From contig NZ_BMHP01000007.1 in the NCBI RefSeq assembly GCF_014641075.1, positions 124,001-188,000 of the forward strand: 64,000 nucleotides of DNA, in the 5' to 3' direction. The stretch is from Paenibacillus nasutitermitis (GTDB taxonomy: Bacteria; Bacillota; Bacilli; Paenibacillales; Paenibacillaceae). The notes under the pieces are model-generated. The model saw nothing but the letters and a program-made list of their open reading frames with translations, was not told the origin of the DNA and did not search any database. Each line of letters starts with the position of its first letter. Position 1 is the first letter of the stretch. Shown piece after piece: positions 26,022 to 34,643 of this stretch. Position numbers and translations under genes: made by a program.

Positions 26022-26120
26022 ATTCGGATAAAAAGCATAATCTTGGAGTCTCTATTGCAGCGGTTTAGTAGAGAAGATCGGATTTAGGAGTTTCTTAGAT
26101 AGGCGATACATGACTATATA
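26022..26120 (+). promoter_or_regulatory. Promoter region copy B (shared with 19663-19764)
   Basis: It repeats copy A in order and spacing: ATTCGGATAAAAAGCA (26022), TTGGAGTC (26043), TAGAGAAG (about 26068), AGGAGTTT (26086) and TATATAGAG (26115). The distance from TTGGAGTC to AGGAGTTT is 43 bp here and 44 bp in copy A; from AGGAGTTT to TATATA it is 29 and 28 bp. Confidence 0.7.
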
Positions 26121-26159
26121 GAGAGTAGCACCGTAACCCAAGAAAGGATTGAAACAAAA

Positions 26160-27125
26160 ATGTCCTCAGAAAAGAATCTTGAATTAGCCGCATCTCCCTT
26201 AAGTAGTCGTAAACAGAATTGGAATCCGGATAAATGGAAGGCTGTCTGGCCTTTATTGGTTATGACTGTTCCTTTCTTCAGCTTAATGTTTATTTTCTCT
26301 TATGTTCCGCTTTGGGGCTGGTATATTGCCTTCACCAATTATTTTCCAGGAGATTCCTTTCTAAAAGCTGAATTCGTCGGATTTAAGCACTTTCAAACCT
26401 TATTTAATGGTGGTTTCCAGTTTCAAAACGCTATGCGCAACACTTTGATCTTTAGCGGCTTAGGCTTGCTGCTTAGTCCGCTTCCGATGATCTTTGCTAT
26501 CATGCTGAACGAAATTAGAGCTCAGTGGTTCAAAAAGCTCGTGCAAACCGTGACCTCCTTTCCCAATTTTATCTCTTGGGTCATTGTATATTCGATTTTT
26601 TTCTCATTTTTCTCTCTGGATGATGGATTTATTAATCGACTCTTACTAAACGCAGGATTGATTTCAAATGCGACTGATTTACTCGCTAATTCTGATATTG
26701 TGTGGGTATTTCAAACAGGTATCGGCCTTTGGAAGGGATTAGGGTGGTCTGCGATCATCTATATTGCCTCTATAGCTTCGTTGGATCAGGAATTGTTTCA
26801 AGCTGCTGAAGTAGATGGAGCAGGGAGGTTTAAACAAATATGGCACATTATGATTCCGGGCTTAATGCCGACATTTGCTGTATTGTTTCTGCTTGGCATC
26901 GGACAGTTTCTCTCTGTTGGCTTTGAGCAGTACTATACGTTCGACAATCCTCTCGTGCATTCCAAGATAGACGTATTGGACACTTATGTTTACAACCTGG
27001 GTTTACTCCAGTTGAATTATCCCTTCTCTACTGCTGTTGGTATTTTCAAATCGGTTATCAGCATTATTCTGGTATTCTCGGCAAATTATACTTATAAATT
27101 GACGACGGGGCGCGGCATTATTTGA
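26160..27125 (+). CDS. CUT1 sugar ABC transporter permease (LplB type)
   Basis: A 321-residue permease with six predicted membrane segments after a ~30-residue cytoplasmic N-terminus. The EAA loop reads FQAAEVDGAGRFKQIWHIMI. The opening VPLWGWYIAFTNY and the C-terminal TYKLTTGRGII fit the LplB/YtcQ-partner family. The ribosome binding site is poor (AAAGGATTG). It should pair with the LplC-type permease at 19922, which is under the near-identical promoter region. A secreted carbohydrate-active protein gene follows at 27265. Confidence 0.88.
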   Translation: MSSEKNLELAASPLSSRKQNWNPDKWKAVWPLLVMTVPFFSLMFIFSYVPLWGWYIAFTNYFPGDSFLKAEFVGFKHFQTLFNGGFQFQNAMRNTLIFSGLGLLLSPLPMIFAIMLNEIRAQWFKKLVQTVTSFPNFISWVIVYSIFFSFFSLDDGFINRLLLNAGLISNATDLLANSDIVWVFQTGIGLWKGLGWSAIIYIASIASLDQELFQAAEVDGAGRFKQIWHIMIPGLMPTFAVLFLLGIGQFLSVGFEQYYTFDNPLVHSKIDVLDTYVYNLGLLQLNYPFSTAVGIFKSVISIILVFSANYTYKLTTGRGII

Positions 27126-27264
27126 CTTGAAGCGCGTAAGATCCATTCGTTGCGAAAGAGGGACTGCTTTCAATGTAGAGTTTCAACGGAGAAAGATCGA
27201 ATACGTCGATATTGGCGGATTCTTTCCTTCCCTTGAAAAATATAAATTGAAGGAGGCAAATATT

Positions 27265-29835
27265 ATGCGTTTTTATCGCCATCGTCACAGCTTGTTGATT
27301 TTGCTTATGTTTGTTCTGTTTGTTTCAGTTAGTTCAGTTTCGGTTTCAAATGTATTTGCTGTTGCTCCTGCGCCAACTCCGTTCCCAATTGGTATTCTTG
27401 CTCCGCCCAATGCTTATGAATCAACGCAGGAAAAGTATGAAGAACTTGCCGACATGAATGTTAACTTAATCGTCGGTGGACATGAGAATGTTACCAAATC
27501 AACGAATGAAACCGCTATTCGTTTGGCAAATGCTAATGGAATACAGACACTTGTTGATGATTGGGGATTTCACTGGGTAACCGAACGTATCCAGCAAATG
27601 ACAGGCGGAGGAGGATGGTTTGTAGAGATCGGGACCAACGACATCGGTCAAACCTTTACGACTCCTGCAACGGGTTCGAATTGGGTCCTTGGCAGAATTA
27701 CTTTAAAGACGGATAAACAGAAGTGGCGGGCAGGCGTAAAACTCTGGCTGAATGTGTATGACAGCCCAAGTAAAACGACATTGATCGGATCGGATGCCTT
27801 GACATTACCGGTAGATACCTACACGCCGGAATTCGTCATCAATAGGTCGGTTGAAACAAATACATCCTACTACATGGAGTTGACTACAAACAGCGAAACG
27901 AAAATAGGGGCATTCGAGACTAGCGTAACAAATGGATATAACGGAGGCCAAGCGTATAAAAATGGAGTTGCACAAAACGTTGATCTGAACTTTGAAGCGA
28001 TGTTCCTTCAATTCGTGGATTCATTTGCAAACGGAAGACCTTCTGACACTTACTTGGACGATATTGCGAATCACTACAGAGATGTTCCGGGTGTACTGGG
28101 TTACAATTTGAGAGATGAACCGGGATCAAGTCAGTTTGCTAGCGTTCAGGAAGCGGTAGATCGTCTGAAAGTGAATGATCCCGATCATATGGCACTTGTT
28201 AACTTGTATCCGAATTATGCATCTCCTTCGCAACTGGGAACGGATCAGGTAGATGGTGAGTTTGTCACTAGCGCGCAGTCGTTAGGACAGACATTCAGGA
28301 CAGGGGCTGACATCAGCCGCATCGCAACGATCCAATTGTGGCTGGAGAGCGCTAATGTCGGACCAGGTGAGACCTTGACCTTGACTTTATGGAATTCGAC
28401 TGCCAAGACAAGCGAAATCGCTCATGCAACGATAACGAGCCCGACGACCAATTGGCCACAGTTCATGTTAAATGCGGATGTTACTCCGAATACGAATTAT
28501 TATTGGGAGCTGACGCATAACGGTGGAGGTAATAATAGTGTCGGTTGGGTAGATCGCTCGGTTACTGGTGTGAATTGGATTAATAATGGGACGGCTTATA
28601 AAGCTGGCACCGTGCTCAATGCCGATTACTGGTTTACAATCAACCAGAACATTACGGGCGGAACTTATGAAGACTATGTATATCGATGGGTGCGTAATAG
28701 TCCCGATGTCCTAATGTTCGATTATTATCCTTACGGGACTGTTACAGATGCTTATTATGACAATTTGGAAGTCATACGCCGCCAAGCTCATCTTGGGAAT
28801 ATCGACTTCTGGTCGTACATTCAATCCTATTCGACTCCGACTCCAACCAAGGAACAGATGGGTTTTCAAATCTATACGAACTTGGCTTATGGAGCAAAAG
28901 GATATGTATATTTTACGTATAATACACCGCAGGGATTAGACAATGGGCTTATCCTGCCGGAGGGCGAGAAAAACACGAGCTACTTCGCGGCGAAGGATCT
29001 GAATGCCGAGGTGTTGAAGCTCGGTCCGACCTTGACAACGCTTTCCTCTCAAGCGGTATACCATACGGGGACTGTACCAGCTACTTCAGTTTCATTGCCG
29101 TCTTCCTTCTTCTGGCAATTAGCGGACACCAGCCAGCCTGCGTTAATCGGTTATTTCACCAATAGCAGCGGCAAAAAATACGTTATGGTCGTGAACAAGG
29201 ATACGACAAACACGAGAACATTCACATTTAATCTTTCTCCTAAACCAACCACTGTAACGGAAATTTCCAAAACAACGGGAGCGGAGATTGTTACTAGCTA
29301 TAGCAGCACAACAGGCTCTCTATCTGCAAGCTTTGCCCCAGGTGAGGGAAGGCTGTATGCCTTGCCGTCTACTTATGAGGGTACGAATCTATTAAGCAAT
29401 GCGGATTTTGAGACGATGAGTCCCGGATTATCCTATCCGGATGGTTGGAATGGGGGGTATACAGGTAACTGGAATGATCAATTCTCTCAAAGCGGTTCGC
29501 ATTCACTCCGTTTGAACCCCATTTCAACAAATTGGAACCGTCTTATAAGCACAATCAATATTCCTATGGACCCGGCTAAACATTACAGGGTGCGCGCATG
29601 GGTGAAGAGTTTATCGAGCACTGGAACTTCTAATATGTTTATACGGGAAGTGTTCACGAATTCAACTGATCACTATGTTAAGAAGGCGATACCGCTTCAG
29701 CCCGGATGGAATCAGGTTGAAATGGATTATACCCCGGGTACGCTGGTAGACTTTGTTTGGATTGGTATTGAAGCAGATAATCAAATTAATGGACCGATTT
29801 GGGTAGATGACTTGTATTTTCAGGAAATTCCGTAA
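27265..29835 (+). CDS. Secreted modular protein, glycoside hydrolase-like
   Basis: An 856-residue exported protein. Signal peptide: residues 1-31. A barrel-like catalytic region resembling GH-A enzymes appears in pieces (APPNAYESTQEKYEELADMN, GYNLRDEPGS, DVLMFDYYPYG, QMGFQIYTNLAYGAKG). Two related beta-rich modules interrupt it (about residues 115-250 and 330-460), each with GQTF, a TL-LW pattern and a YNGG/INNG-AYK-G element. The C-terminal ~150 residues resemble a CenC-type carbohydrate-binding module (NLLSNADFETMSPG). ATG 27265 follows AAGGAGG. It probably attacks the polysaccharide whose products the local importer takes up. The GH family is not assigned. Confidence 0.75.
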   Translation: MRFYRHRHSLLILLMFVLFVSVSSVSVSNVFAVAPAPTPFPIGILAPPNAYESTQEKYEELADMNVNLIVGGHENVTKSTNETAIRLANANGIQTLVDDWGFHWVTERIQQMTGGGGWFVEIGTNDIGQTFTTPATGSNWVLGRITLKTDKQKWRAGVKLWLNVYDSPSKTTLIGSDALTLPVDTYTPEFVINRSVETNTSYYMELTTNSETKIGAFETSVTNGYNGGQAYKNGVAQNVDLNFEAMFLQFVDSFANGRPSDTYLDDIANHYRDVPGVLGYNLRDEPGSSQFASVQEAVDRLKVNDPDHMALVNLYPNYASPSQLGTDQVDGEFVTSAQSLGQTFRTGADISRIATIQLWLESANVGPGETLTLTLWNSTAKTSEIAHATITSPTTNWPQFMLNADVTPNTNYYWELTHNGGGNNSVGWVDRSVTGVNWINNGTAYKAGTVLNADYWFTINQNITGGTYEDYVYRWVRNSPDVLMFDYYPYGTVTDAYYDNLEVIRRQAHLGNIDFWSYIQSYSTPTPTKEQMGFQIYTNLAYGAKGYVYFTYNTPQGLDNGLILPEGEKNTSYFAAKDLNAEVLKLGPTLTTLSSQAVYHTGTVPATSVSLPSSFFWQLADTSQPALIGYFTNSSGKKYVMVVNKDTTNTRTFTFNLSPKPTTVTEISKTTGAEIVTSYSSTTGSLSASFAPGEGRLYALPSTYEGTNLLSNADFETMSPGLSYPDGWNGGYTGNWNDQFSQSGSHSLRLNPISTNWNRLISTINIPMDPAKHYRVRAWVKSLSSTGTSNMFIREVFTNSTDHYVKKAIPLQPGWNQVEMDYTPGTLVDFVWIGIEADNQINGPIWVDDLYFQEIP

Positions 29836-29992
29836 GTAGATATTATCGAGATATCTTATGGCTTGTCCAGGTTGCCATCCAATAGTATATCACTTAGTAG
29901 GAATCCGAATTTTTGCCCAACGATACTTCATGAAACATAGCCAAATGCTTGAGGAATCAAATGAATATTTACTAATGTTGGAGGCCTTATTG

Positions 29993-30487
29993 ATGAGTAC
30001 AACTAAAAAAATTACATTAACAGAGGGATGGGTTATTGATCTTGATTACGAAAATAAAGGCGTTATTGAACAATGGTTCCAAAAAGGTCCTTCAGAAACT
30101 TCCGCAGATGTAAGTGTACCTGGTATTATTCAGCAAGTGTATCCGGGTTATCATGGGGTTGTTTGGTACTGGTTGAGATTTACACCTGCAATTGCTCCAG
30201 AGCATGGTGAGAAATGCTCGCTGTATTTTGGAGCTGTAGACTATTATGCGGAGGTTTGGCTGAACGGACAGTACCTAGGTCATCATGAAGGAGGGGAAAC
30301 GCCTTTTGACTTTGATTGCACAGAATCATTGGAGGCTGAATCTGAAAACCTGCTTGCGGTTCGTATCATTAACCCGACGAATGATTCAATAGATGGATTT
30401 GTTCTAAAAGAGACTCCTCATTATTGCAAAACGATCCCTTATGCTGTAGGTGCAGCATACAATCAACAATACTTGGAGTCCGATTAA
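29993..30487 (+). pseudogene. Truncated glycoside hydrolase family 2 (N-terminal sugar-binding domain)
   Basis: A 164-residue remainder of a GH2 enzyme. The jelly-roll domain is readable (SVPGIIQQVYPGYHGVVWYW, DYYAEVWLNGQYLGHHEGG and TPFDFDC). It stops at AYNQQYLESD, where intact members continue into the Ig-like and barrel domains that carry the catalytic Glu residues. No signal peptide. A good ribosome binding site (TGGAGG) remains, so the fragment may still be made, but it cannot be catalytic. Base composition changes sharply just after the stop, pointing to a deletion junction. Confidence 0.8.
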
Positions 30488-30509
30488 TGTTAATGTAGGC
30501 AATCGTGAA

Positions 30510-31591
30510 AACACGGCTGCTGGCTGATTCGGATTTACAGTATCCGCTTCAGCGATACCTTGGGGAATCAGCTACTTAAAGGTCGTCATTAAAGGAAGCA
30601 ACGACGAGCACTGGGTGCCTCAGCTCGGGGAGATCGGCATCATGTACGGTTATGATACGACAGTGGGCAATCCCGGGGGGCCGGCAAGTCTTGTTGCTAA
30701 CAGTGGATTTGAGTCGGGATTGTGGGAGCCCCGGACTTCAGTCGCGCTGGATACCGCAGTGAAATACAGCGGCAATCAAAGCGCGGGCCTAACGTCAGGG
30801 AACATAGCGCAATGGATGTCAAGCGCGATCGCTGAAATCGAATTGGGTAAAAAATACTCGGTTTCAATGCGTTTGAAGACGGAAGGCATTTCGGCCCCGG
30901 ATGGAGTGAAGGTCGAGCTGATGCAGGTTGACGTGAACGGCAACGACATCGACTTGTACGGAGCCCGGGGGGCTATATTACAACGGGCGGAACCCAGGAT
31001 TGGACGAGATATACGATCGACAATATCACTATTCTGGCCGCCGGTCTGAGAGTCATCGTAAGAACGGCTGCAGGCACGAAAGGCAAGATGTGGAGTCGTG
31101 ATGACCGATCGTGAGATGGACGAATCATTTATCGATAAGCTGGAATCGTTAGATGGCATTTTCGCCCAGAAAATTCACGGTTGGCTTCTCATCGACCCTG
31201 ATACCAAACTTGAAGCGGCTTGTCGGGCGGACTTCATCATGAAGTTGGTGAATATGCTTGGCTTGCATGCCGAATTTACATCGACTTTCGCAGATGTGCA
31301 GCCGAAATCAACTTCGATCCTCGCGCACCAATCAGCCGTCAGGACGTCATGGTTATGCTGACCAGAGCGCTTCAATCGACTGGGGCGATTAAGCCTGCAA
31401 CATCCGGTTCAACGCTTGACGGCTATCGGGATGCGAATCAGATCGCGGCATACGCTGCGGACAGCGCAGCGACGATGGCAGAGTGCGGGCTTGTTACGGG
31501 CGCTAACGGGTTCATGAAGCCGAAGCGCTTGACAAGCAGAGCGGAAGCGGCGACATTCTTGTACCGTGCGATCGGATTGATCGAGAAATAA
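30510..31591 (+). pseudogene. Remnant of a CBM/SLH surface enzyme, frameshifted
   Basis: GC-richer fragments of a wall-anchored protein. One frame (about 30528-30975) gives a carbohydrate-binding module (LVANSGFESGLWEP...). A shifted frame (about 30970-31090) continues it (DWTRYTIDNITILAAGLRVI). Then two SLH-type pieces in different frames follow: DGIFAQKIHGWLLIDPDTKL (31098 on) and PRAPISRQDVMVMLTRALQS then LTSRAEAATFLYRAIGLIEK (to 31591). At least two frameshifts and one internal deletion separate them. It may be the 3' end of the gene whose GH2 start survives at 29993, or a different gene joined by deletion. Confidence 0.7.
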
Positions 31592-31610
31592 CAGCTGGGG
31601 TAAGCTGTGA

Positions 31611-31650
31611 ACCGCCGTGCCGGAACCGAGGTTCCGGCACGGCGGTTGTT
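31611..31650 (+). terminator. Strong terminator
   Basis: A 17 bp perfect stem (ACCGCCGTGCCGGAACC with its complement, 31611-31646) followed by TGTTTTG. Confidence 0.8.
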
Positions 31651-31675
31651 TTGAATCGTATGGGAGGGTATCAAC

Positions 31676-32881
31676 ATGAACGAGCATCAATCGGGTAAAA
31701 AACAAATCATTATTGTAGGTGGTGGAGCGCGGGGACTGTTCTTTACCAAAATGCTGACGCAAGACCTGGGCCGGGAAGTCGCCGCCATTGTGGATACGCA
31801 CGTGGCCGGACATGAGGCGATTCGTCATCGTTTAGAGGTTTACGGTGTGCCGCATATTCCGATCTATAAAGATGTGGATGAAGCAATCGCGGAAATTCCT
31901 AGCTCGCAGGCGGATACGATGTTTATTATGACGCCGGAGTGGACGCATATGGACATTTTCCGCAAAGCGGTAAATAACGGTTTTCATATTTTTCTGGAGA
32001 AACCGCTGGCAACCACGCTGGAGGATACGAACGAGATTATGGAGCTGGCGAAGAAGGCGGATCAGATTGTTCAGGTTGGATTCGTGTTGCGTTACACGGC
32101 GTTCTATCAGAAGATCAAGGCGGCCGTCGATCGGAACGAGATCGGGAAAATCATGATCGTTCAAATGAATGAACGTCTCGGCTTGCAGCACGGGGCTACG
32201 TTCAAACGAAGCTGGCATCGGCTCGATCGCTATACGGGCGGGTTCATGAACGAGAAATGTACGCATGACCTGGACCTGATGTGCTGGATGAAAGAGCAGC
32301 AATCTTATCCTGTTGAAGTTTCGTCCTTCGGCGGAGTGAGCCATGCAACGGATAAGGCGCTGCCGCTGAACTGCGCCGATTGCGAGCTGGAGTGCCCGTG
32401 GCGGTTCAAAGATTTTTCGTCGGACAAGAGCATTAATGGTGAAGTGTATACGGATGATACTTTTGCGCCGCATGGACAGTGCGTGTTTCATTCGGATTCT
32501 GATGTGAACGATCACCAGACGGTTAATGTTCGCTTCGCGGACGGCACGCAAGGGGTATTTACCGCCATCTCGGTCAGCGGCTTGCCTGGCAGAGACTTGA
32601 TGCTGCATGGCAGTGCCGGCTATATTCAAGGCAATCTTGAAACCGGCGAGATCACGCTGCACCGTTATTGGGACGGTACGACGGAGCGGCTCGATGTAGA
32701 AGGAGCGGACAGTCATGGCGGCGGCGATCTGGCGATTGTCGGCAGCTTCCTGGATTGTATTGCGGAAGACGTGAAGCCTTTGTCTACGGTGGCCGCTGGC
32801 GTACGTGCTGGTGCCATTGCGTTCGCAGCCGATCGCAGCAATCGCGAGGGCGTCAGCGTTCGGGTGGAGCAACTGGTTTAG
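31676..32881 (+). CDS. Gfo/Idh/MocA family oxidoreductase
   Basis: A 401-residue NAD(P)-dependent dehydrogenase of sugars or inositols. The Rossmann opening IIIVGGGARGLFFTKM is at residues 10-25, and the conserved LEKPLATT (EKP) near 108 is the family catalytic Lys motif. A cysteine group (CADCELECPW, near residue 235) is not typical of the family and could bind a metal. GGGAGGG precedes the ATG. It is GC-richer than the genes either side. The substrate is unknown; the neighbouring glycan-degradation genes suggest a sugar. Confidence 0.88.
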   Translation: MNEHQSGKKQIIIVGGGARGLFFTKMLTQDLGREVAAIVDTHVAGHEAIRHRLEVYGVPHIPIYKDVDEAIAEIPSSQADTMFIMTPEWTHMDIFRKAVNNGFHIFLEKPLATTLEDTNEIMELAKKADQIVQVGFVLRYTAFYQKIKAAVDRNEIGKIMIVQMNERLGLQHGATFKRSWHRLDRYTGGFMNEKCTHDLDLMCWMKEQQSYPVEVSSFGGVSHATDKALPLNCADCELECPWRFKDFSSDKSINGEVYTDDTFAPHGQCVFHSDSDVNDHQTVNVRFADGTQGVFTAISVSGLPGRDLMLHGSAGYIQGNLETGEITLHRYWDGTTERLDVEGADSHGGGDLAIVGSFLDCIAEDVKPLSTVAAGVRAGAIAFAADRSNREGVSVRVEQLV

Positions 32882-33069
32882 CAGAGAGCAAAAGATAAAA
32901 CGGCTTTTGTCCTGAGAGCGATGGGACAAGGCCTGGATATAAAGCTGCAAATAAAGATGTGCCAATTCTTTGGTCTGTAATAGATTCAAAGTTAATATTT
33001 CAAGACTACTTCGACATAGAGCCTAAAATGCTAGTATATTCACTCTTTTGTTACTAAATCAAAGATAAT

Positions 33070-33736
33070 TTGGTAGAAATACAAGGCATAGCGGAAACAC
33101 GTGCTTACGAGCAGCTAAAAATGCCACATAACAAATACGGGTTATGTTTGGTGAATGAGTCCAAATTTATGAGACAAGGGTTAGTCATTGAGGATCGTTA
33201 TTATCTTTACAGTATCTTTTTTGATATAACCATAGGTGCCGCTACAGATGAAGTACCATATACGATCAAGATCAGGGAGATGATTAGTACTGCAACAATG
33301 GATTCTCAAAAGTATCGTGGAATAACAGTTAACTTTGTAGACATAGAAAAGCTAGTGTATAAGAAGGAAGTCATTGTACATTATAGTCCTGAGCATCAAG
33401 ATAAAGTTATTATGATAATTAAGCCGGATATTGATCAGAAGGGCGATAAATTTTATCACATTGAAGTTGAAGAGCTGTGGAATTCAGAAAGAATCAAAGA
33501 TTCGTTCGTAATTACGAATTACATTCATGCACAATATAATCCTGGTAGAAGGAATTTTAATCATATTGATTTTTCTGTGAATCAATATTCTATTTCTGTT
33601 TTTATTGAAAAGTTCAGGGATGCTGTAACGGATAGAAGTTCCTATAGATAGATATGGAGATGAGCACTATAAAATCTGGTGTGTTGAAAGCGAAGCGATT
33701 GAAATCAATTACCATCACATAGAAACAACCCGATGA
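33070..33736 (+). pseudogene. Hypothetical gene, frameshifted near its 3' end
   Basis: An AT-rich frame of 193 residues (33070-33651) with no recognisable domain and no clear ribosome binding site; the TTG start is only the frame boundary. Past a shift of one base near 33630 the frame +1 continues plausibly (VPIDRYGDEHYKIWCVESEA...) to a TGA at 33734-33736. That TGA overlaps the ATG of the next frame by four bases, the spacing expected of a former operon. I do not recognise the family. Confidence 0.45.
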
Positions 33737-33993
33737 TCTGTGACTATTCTTCAAAATTATATTTACAGTATACTCCATGCCGATCCAATCAGAATGAAGT
33801 GACAGGTCACGATGGTATCTATTTAGTGAGAAAACAAGATGTGGATTTGTATTTGCAAAGATATAACCCCGTTCAATTAAGAGATAGCATCAGAGAAACG
33901 GTTAATAAAAAATATAAGACTGTTAACTTTGGTGAGTCAAAAGGGATTACTTTTGAAAGAGTATTAATCTATCCTACACAGCCATTCACTTGA
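33733..33993 (+). CDS. Hypothetical protein, possibly a remnant
   Basis: An 86-residue AT-rich frame (MICDYSSKLYLQYTPC...), soluble, with no recognised domain. Its ATG overlaps the stop of the frame-corrected upstream gene by four bases. It lies in a stretch with several decayed genes, so it could be inactive. Confidence 0.35.
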   Translation: MICDYSSKLYLQYTPCRSNQNEVTGHDGIYLVRKQDVDLYLQRYNPVQLRDSIRETVNKKYKTVNFGESKGITFERVLIYPTQPFT

Positions 33994-34033
33994 TGCGATT
34001 AAGAACTGATTGTGTCTGACACCGCTCAGTACT

Positions 34034-34159
34034 TCACATTCGGTAATCGTCGAAAAGAATATTCGTCGTTTTTCTTAAGTTAACAGTCGCATGATCGTTG
34101 TCCAGAATAGCGATGACGATATCCGAATCGAATAAATATCCGGAGTGGTTGTGGGTCAC
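34034..34159 (-). pseudogene. Possible PIN-type toxin fragment
   Basis: A 41-residue reverse-strand frame beginning with GTG: VTHNHSGYLFDSDIVIAIL. The YLFDSDIVIAIL stretch resembles the first acidic motif of VapC-like PIN ribonucleases (typically LLDTN-I). Only this N-terminal piece remains of a ~130-residue family. Its start overlaps the upstream frame by GTGA, as in toxin-antitoxin operons. The assignment rests on one motif and context. Confidence 0.4.
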
Positions 34160-34379
34160 TTTCCCCAGTCCTCCTGTGACTCCTGAATACGGTCTAATAA
34201 TTCCTGTGCTTCCCCGGGATTCAGAATCCCAGCTACACTTAAAATGTCATCAACCGAGTAATCGTCAATATCTTCTATGGTTTCTGCATCGAGATGACCA
34301 ACCTTTTGGTCGAGATGTTGTTGTCAGATAAAAACTCCCTTAAGTCTTTTGCTATATGAGGATGGAGTTTACGAACCAT
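34156..34379 (-). pseudogene. Possible antitoxin gene with a frameshift
   Basis: From ATG 34379, placed after AAAGGAGTG, the frame gives MVRKLHPHIAKDLREFLSDN and then closes early. A shift near 34320 restores an acidic C-terminal part (ETIEDIDDYSVDDILSVAGI ... SQEDWGK) ending at 34156, overlapping the toxin-like start. The total length is not a multiple of three. Small size, acidity and overlap with a PIN-like fragment fit an antitoxin, but the family is unrecognised. Region 34380-34600 shows no gene. Confidence 0.4.
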
Positions 34380-34600
34380 TGCCAAGAGAATCACTCCTTT
34401 ATCAAAATATGTTGCTAAATCGTTCGCTTCCTGCGATCTTCATCGATCTTTACTTATAAACAATTATACCCGATAATGGAACGAACGGATACGACCGCGG
34501 CACACAGAACGAGCCAATATCGTGTGGCTTTCATGTACGATTGGGATTAATGTTAGAGCGCCCACCACTTGCCCACATTTTGCCCACATTGTGTAAAAAG

Positions 34601-34643
34601 AAGACACCTTAGAGTGATGAAATTTGCTCTAAGGTGTCTTTTT
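34601..34643. terminator. Terminator of the SARP-type regulator gene
   Basis: A 14 bp perfect stem (AAGACACCTTAGAG with CTCTAAGGTGTCTT) with T runs on both sides, so it can act in both directions. The stop codon of the regulator at 34629 lies inside the stem. Confidence 0.85.

Noticed and set aside
31832..32989. 385-codon reverse frame opposite the Gfo/Idh/MocA gene
   Set aside because: The forward frame carries the Rossmann and EKP motifs; the reverse translation is Arg/His-rich nonsense.
34561..34600. Repeated TGCCCACATT just before the terminator at 34601, possibly an integrase gene tail or attachment site
   Set aside because: Only two short copies and a ~13-residue reverse frame (TQCGQNVGKWWAL); no integrase body or matching second site is visible.
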